A stretch of 32,531 nt of DNA, from contig JAZLGR010000019.1 in NCBI GenBank assembly GCA_045616445.1, positions 1-32,531 of the forward strand. The letters run 5' to 3'. The position numbers and the translations under genes were made by a program. Below the pieces are notes generated by a model. The model had not been told where the DNA came from. It ran no database searches and saw nothing but the letters and a program-made list of their open reading frames with translations. The stretch comes from Fimousia sp045616445. Lineage in GTDB: Bacteria > Bacillota > Clostridia > Lachnospirales > Lachnospiraceae. This document shows, one piece after another, positions 30,381-32,531 of the stretch (position 1 is its first letter; every line of letters begins with the position of its first letter).

Positions 30381-31559
30381 ATGAAAGAAGACTTTTTTGT
30401 ATTTACGAGCACAGCCCAGGATATGGAGCAGGCCCAGAGACAGAGAAAATTTTATCTGCGCTATCGTATCTTTATCGGTGCGATTATGGTATTTATGCTT
30501 CTTCTTGCTCTGTTTGCTTACCAGCACCGCTATTACCGTGACTACACCAAGGTGAAGACGGTGAATGACGAGGCCAATGACCTTGCCAGCATGGTACCGT
30601 ATCGACAGGGATTTGTTCGTTTTACTTCAAACAGCATTACTTATTATAAGAATAATGGAGAAAAGGTGTGGAGCAACTCCTGCTCTGCCAAGAATCCAAT
30701 TGTAAAAGCAGCAGGGAATTATGTCATGGTAGCGGACAAAGGTGATGTGAAGATGTCTGTTTTTGACAAAAAAGGGGAAAAGTATGCCCTTGTCATGAGT
30801 CATCCGATCATGGAAGCCGACGTGTCCCATCAGGGGGTGGTTGCTGTTGCCATCAAGGCCAAAAAGACCAATTATATTGAAATGTATAATGTCTATTCCG
30901 AAAAATTAGTAAGCATTAAGACCAGCATCAATGAGAATGGATATCCGCTGAGTATGGATCTCTCTCCAGACGGAAAGACTTTATGCGCAAGCTATTTTGT
31001 GGTAGACGGACTTCGCACAAAGAACCGTCTCACCTTCTATGATTTTAGCGAAAAAGGAGAACTGACTGAGCATCTTCTTGGTGGGTTCGATTTAGACAAT
31101 ACCCTTGTACCGACAGTAACATTTGTCGACCAGAATACGGTGGTTGCTTTTGGAGATGATCGAATCAAGGTTTATCAGGTCGGTAACAAGATCAAAGAAA
31201 CAAAAGAAATTCTGATGACGTCAACGGTAAAGAGTGTTGCATATGATGATGAACACTTTGCCATCGTTCGCGAGCGAAATATCAATGAGAAGAATGGCAG
31301 CTTCACATTAGAGGTGTTCAGTAAGAATGGAAACCGCGTCGGATTGGGTGGCGTGGATGGAGATTACTCCAATTTTACCCTTACAGGGGATACAATTACG
31401 TTGACAGGCTCCTACCGAAGTGCTATATATACCATCAGAGGAAACAAGATATTTGACTACAAGTTCCCGAATAAGATTGCTCAGATTATTCCGGAGGGCA
31501 AAGGGCGTCAGTATTTTGCAGCCTTTAATGACAGAGTAGAACTTGTGAAATTAAAATAG
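30381..31559 (+). CDS. DUF5711 family membrane-anchored protein
   Basis: 392 residues: a short cytoplasmic N-terminus, one membrane segment (about 29-47, IFIGAIMVFMLLLALFAY) and a large outside domain made of repeated beta-strand units (e.g. YYKNNGEKVWS, MSVFDKKGEKYALV, MDLSPDGKTLCASYF), reading like a beta-propeller. DUF5711 proteins of this kind are common in Lachnospiraceae; function unknown. AGAGG precedes the ATG. Next to a CvpA-family gene (9 bases downstream), suggesting a shared envelope role. Confidence 0.78.
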   Translation: MKEDFFVFTSTAQDMEQAQRQRKFYLRYRIFIGAIMVFMLLLALFAYQHRYYRDYTKVKTVNDEANDLASMVPYRQGFVRFTSNSITYYKNNGEKVWSNSCSAKNPIVKAAGNYVMVADKGDVKMSVFDKKGEKYALVMSHPIMEADVSHQGVVAVAIKAKKTNYIEMYNVYSEKLVSIKTSINENGYPLSMDLSPDGKTLCASYFVVDGLRTKNRLTFYDFSEKGELTEHLLGGFDLDNTLVPTVTFVDQNTVVAFGDDRIKVYQVGNKIKETKEILMTSTVKSVAYDDEHFAIVRERNINEKNGSFTLEVFSKNGNRVGLGGVDGDYSNFTLTGDTITLTGSYRSAIYTIRGNKIFDYKFPNKIAQIIPEGKGRQYFAAFNDRVELVKLK

Positions 31560-31568
31560 GAGTATTAT

Positions 31569-32087
31569 ATGGAGAAATTGTTTATTCTCGTTCCAGTGTT
31601 GTACCTCGTGATCGAAGCGGTGCGTGGATATCGAAAGGGACTGGTGTTGTCTATCCTCTCTCTCGTATCCTGGGTGATTTCCTTCGGAGGCTCTGCGCTT
31701 CTGGTTCGTGAGTTTTTAACAAAGAGTGGGAAACTTCCAGAGATTACAGCATTCTTCACTGGATTTACAAGTGAAGACCGAGCTGGCAAGCTTGTCCTTG
31801 TCACTTTATTTGTATTGATGGCAATTATACTGAAGCTTTTTTGCCTGATCATCATGCATTTTGCAGAAAAGATCGGGGATATTCCGGTGATTGGTGAACT
31901 GGACCGAATTTTGGGTGCTGTATTTGGCATCTTAAAGGGTCTTCTTGTATTTGTACTTGCCTTCCTCGCATATGCAATTTACAGTGGATTCTATCTGGAT
32001 GTGATCTATTCTCAATTTCCACAGCTGAAGATGATTGTGGATGTGGTAACAGAATATGTGAGAAATATCTGGTATATGTTACAATAA
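31569..32087 (+). CDS. CvpA family membrane protein
   Basis: 172 residues with four predicted membrane segments. The N-terminal half has the CvpA pattern: YLVIEAVRGYRKGLVLSILSL, with ELDRILGAVFGILKGLLVF in the third/fourth segment region. CvpA proteins are linked to colicin V production and envelope stress in enterobacteria, and their role in Firmicutes is unclear. AGGAG precedes the ATG, 9 bases after the DUF5711 stop. Last gene of the operon. Confidence 0.87.
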   Translation: MEKLFILVPVLYLVIEAVRGYRKGLVLSILSLVSWVISFGGSALLVREFLTKSGKLPEITAFFTGFTSEDRAGKLVLVTLFVLMAIILKLFCLIIMHFAEKIGDIPVIGELDRILGAVFGILKGLLVFVLAFLAYAIYSGFYLDVIYSQFPQLKMIVDVVTEYVRNIWYMLQ

Positions 32088-32114
32088 TCAAAGAAGAATA
32101 CGATTAGTATAGAG

Positions 32115-32143
32115 AAACCGCATCGAATTCGATGCGGTTTTTT
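32115..32143 (+). terminator. Terminator of the CvpA operon
   Basis: AAACCGCATCG and CGATGCGGTTT form a perfect 11-bp stem around AATT, then TTT. It isolates the operon from the rRNA promoters. Confidence 0.93.
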
Positions 32144-32192
32144 GATGAATATTCAGGAAATATTTGTATTAATTTAAATACAATTTTAGGTG

Positions 32193-32221
32193 TTGACTTT
32201 CTCTTGGAGGTTTGATATTAT
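32193..32221 (+). promoter_or_regulatory. rRNA operon promoter P1
   Basis: TTGACT, 17-bp spacer, TATTAT, preceded by an AT-rich stretch that could act as an UP element. It is the upstream member of a tandem pair. Confidence 0.8.
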
Positions 32222-32339
32222 AAACAAGCTGTCGCATGAGAGCAAAACAAAATCTATAAAAAACACTTTTTGATAAATTTTATCTATCATAAGCGCCGGG
32301 TGCCGGAAAAGCAAGTTAGAAAAATAAATAAAAAAGTTG

Positions 32340-32368
32340 TTGACAAACACGAAAGAGTTTGGTAAGAT
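32340..32368 (+). promoter_or_regulatory. rRNA operon promoter P2
   Basis: TTGACA, 17-bp spacer, TAAGAT, with an A-rich UP-like tract (about 32318-32335) directly upstream. Tandem promoters are typical of bacterial rRNA operons. Confidence 0.85.
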
Positions 32369-32375
32369 ATAGAGG

Positions 32376-32531
32376 TTGTCGCTGATAAGACAGCAACGAA
32401 CATTGAAAACTAAACAATCACAGATCCTTGAAAATTCTAATGAGATTTTCAGTATCTTTAGTAAAAGATGCAACGGACGTTTAGAAACAACCTAAACAAC
32501 AGTAATAACAAGGGATGAATAGCCAGAGTGT
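32376..32531 (+). other. 16S rRNA leader (upstream part of a second rRNA operon)
   Basis: After P2 a leader hairpin (GCTG/CAGC plus GTT/AAC, about 32375-32397) is followed by ACATTGAAAAC at 32400-32410, which resembles the boxA antitermination element of Firmicute rRNA leaders (TTCTTTGAAAAC). The 16S start (AGAGTTTGAT) is not reached before the window ends. Same orientation as the 23S at the left edge. Confidence 0.8.

Overview
The window looks like chromosomal DNA from an anaerobic, low-GC Firmicute of class Clostridia, most likely a Lachnospiraceae gut bacterium. The grounds are the gene order (a Bacillus-like yaaO-tmk-holB-ricT-trmN-rsmI-abrB block), strong AGGAGG ribosome-binding sites, sigma-A type promoters, a ferredoxin-dependent pyruvate oxidoreductase, a DUF5711 protein and a small family-specific hypothetical protein. 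Species cannot be named from sequence alone. No insertion sequence, prophage gene or CRISPR array was seen.

Layout. 1-129 is the 3' end of a 23S rRNA, followed without a 5S gene by seven tRNAs (Asp, Val, Thr, Tyr, fMet, Phe, Lys; 239-927) and a terminator. 1024-6570 is a tight six-gene operon: a PLP-dependent Orn/Lys/Arg decarboxylase-family enzyme, thymidylate kinase, DNA polymerase III delta', RicT, a TrmN6-like methyltransferase and RsmI. abrB faces it across a shared terminator. 7101-9791 encodes a TetM/EF-G-like GTPase carrying a C-terminal Rae1 (YacP)-type NYN ribonuclease domain. 10050-13121 is a four-subunit pyruvate:ferredoxin oxidoreductase operon, followed by a strongly expressed PEP carboxykinase (13333-14994). 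15015-19257 is a TPP-riboswitch-controlled thiamine-pyrimidine salvage operon (TenA, ABC ATPase, permease, lipoprotein, second permease). A minus-strand pair (19328-21899) encodes an acyl-CoA ligase and a lipoyl-less E2-fold protein. Then come metG, a murG/TSCPD minus-strand pair, the MTA/SAH nucleosidase gene, pgi, dut with a PqqD-like protein, a small hypothetical protein, and an operon of a PTS IIC-like membrane protein, a DUF5711 protein and a CvpA-family protein. The window ends in the tandem promoters and leader of a second rRNA operon in the same orientation as the first.

How it works together. Most genes are housekeeping: replication, translation, cell wall and central carbon metabolism. 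PFOR and PEPCK sit at the pyruvate/PEP/oxaloacetate node. The thi operon should be off when TPP is abundant, and a predicted antiterminator pairing is visible. The most unusual item is the GTPase-ribonuclease fusion: a ribosome A-site-binding translational GTPase covalently joined to a domain whose stand-alone homologue cuts mRNA in the ribosomal A site, which suggests coupled ribosome clearing and mRNA cleavage. The second is the E2-fold protein whose conserved catalytic histidine is glutamate, paired with an acyl-CoA ligase behind a promoter with a perfect 9-bp inverted repeat.

All calls come from reading the sequence and from memory of the families. No database search, folding program or alignment was run.
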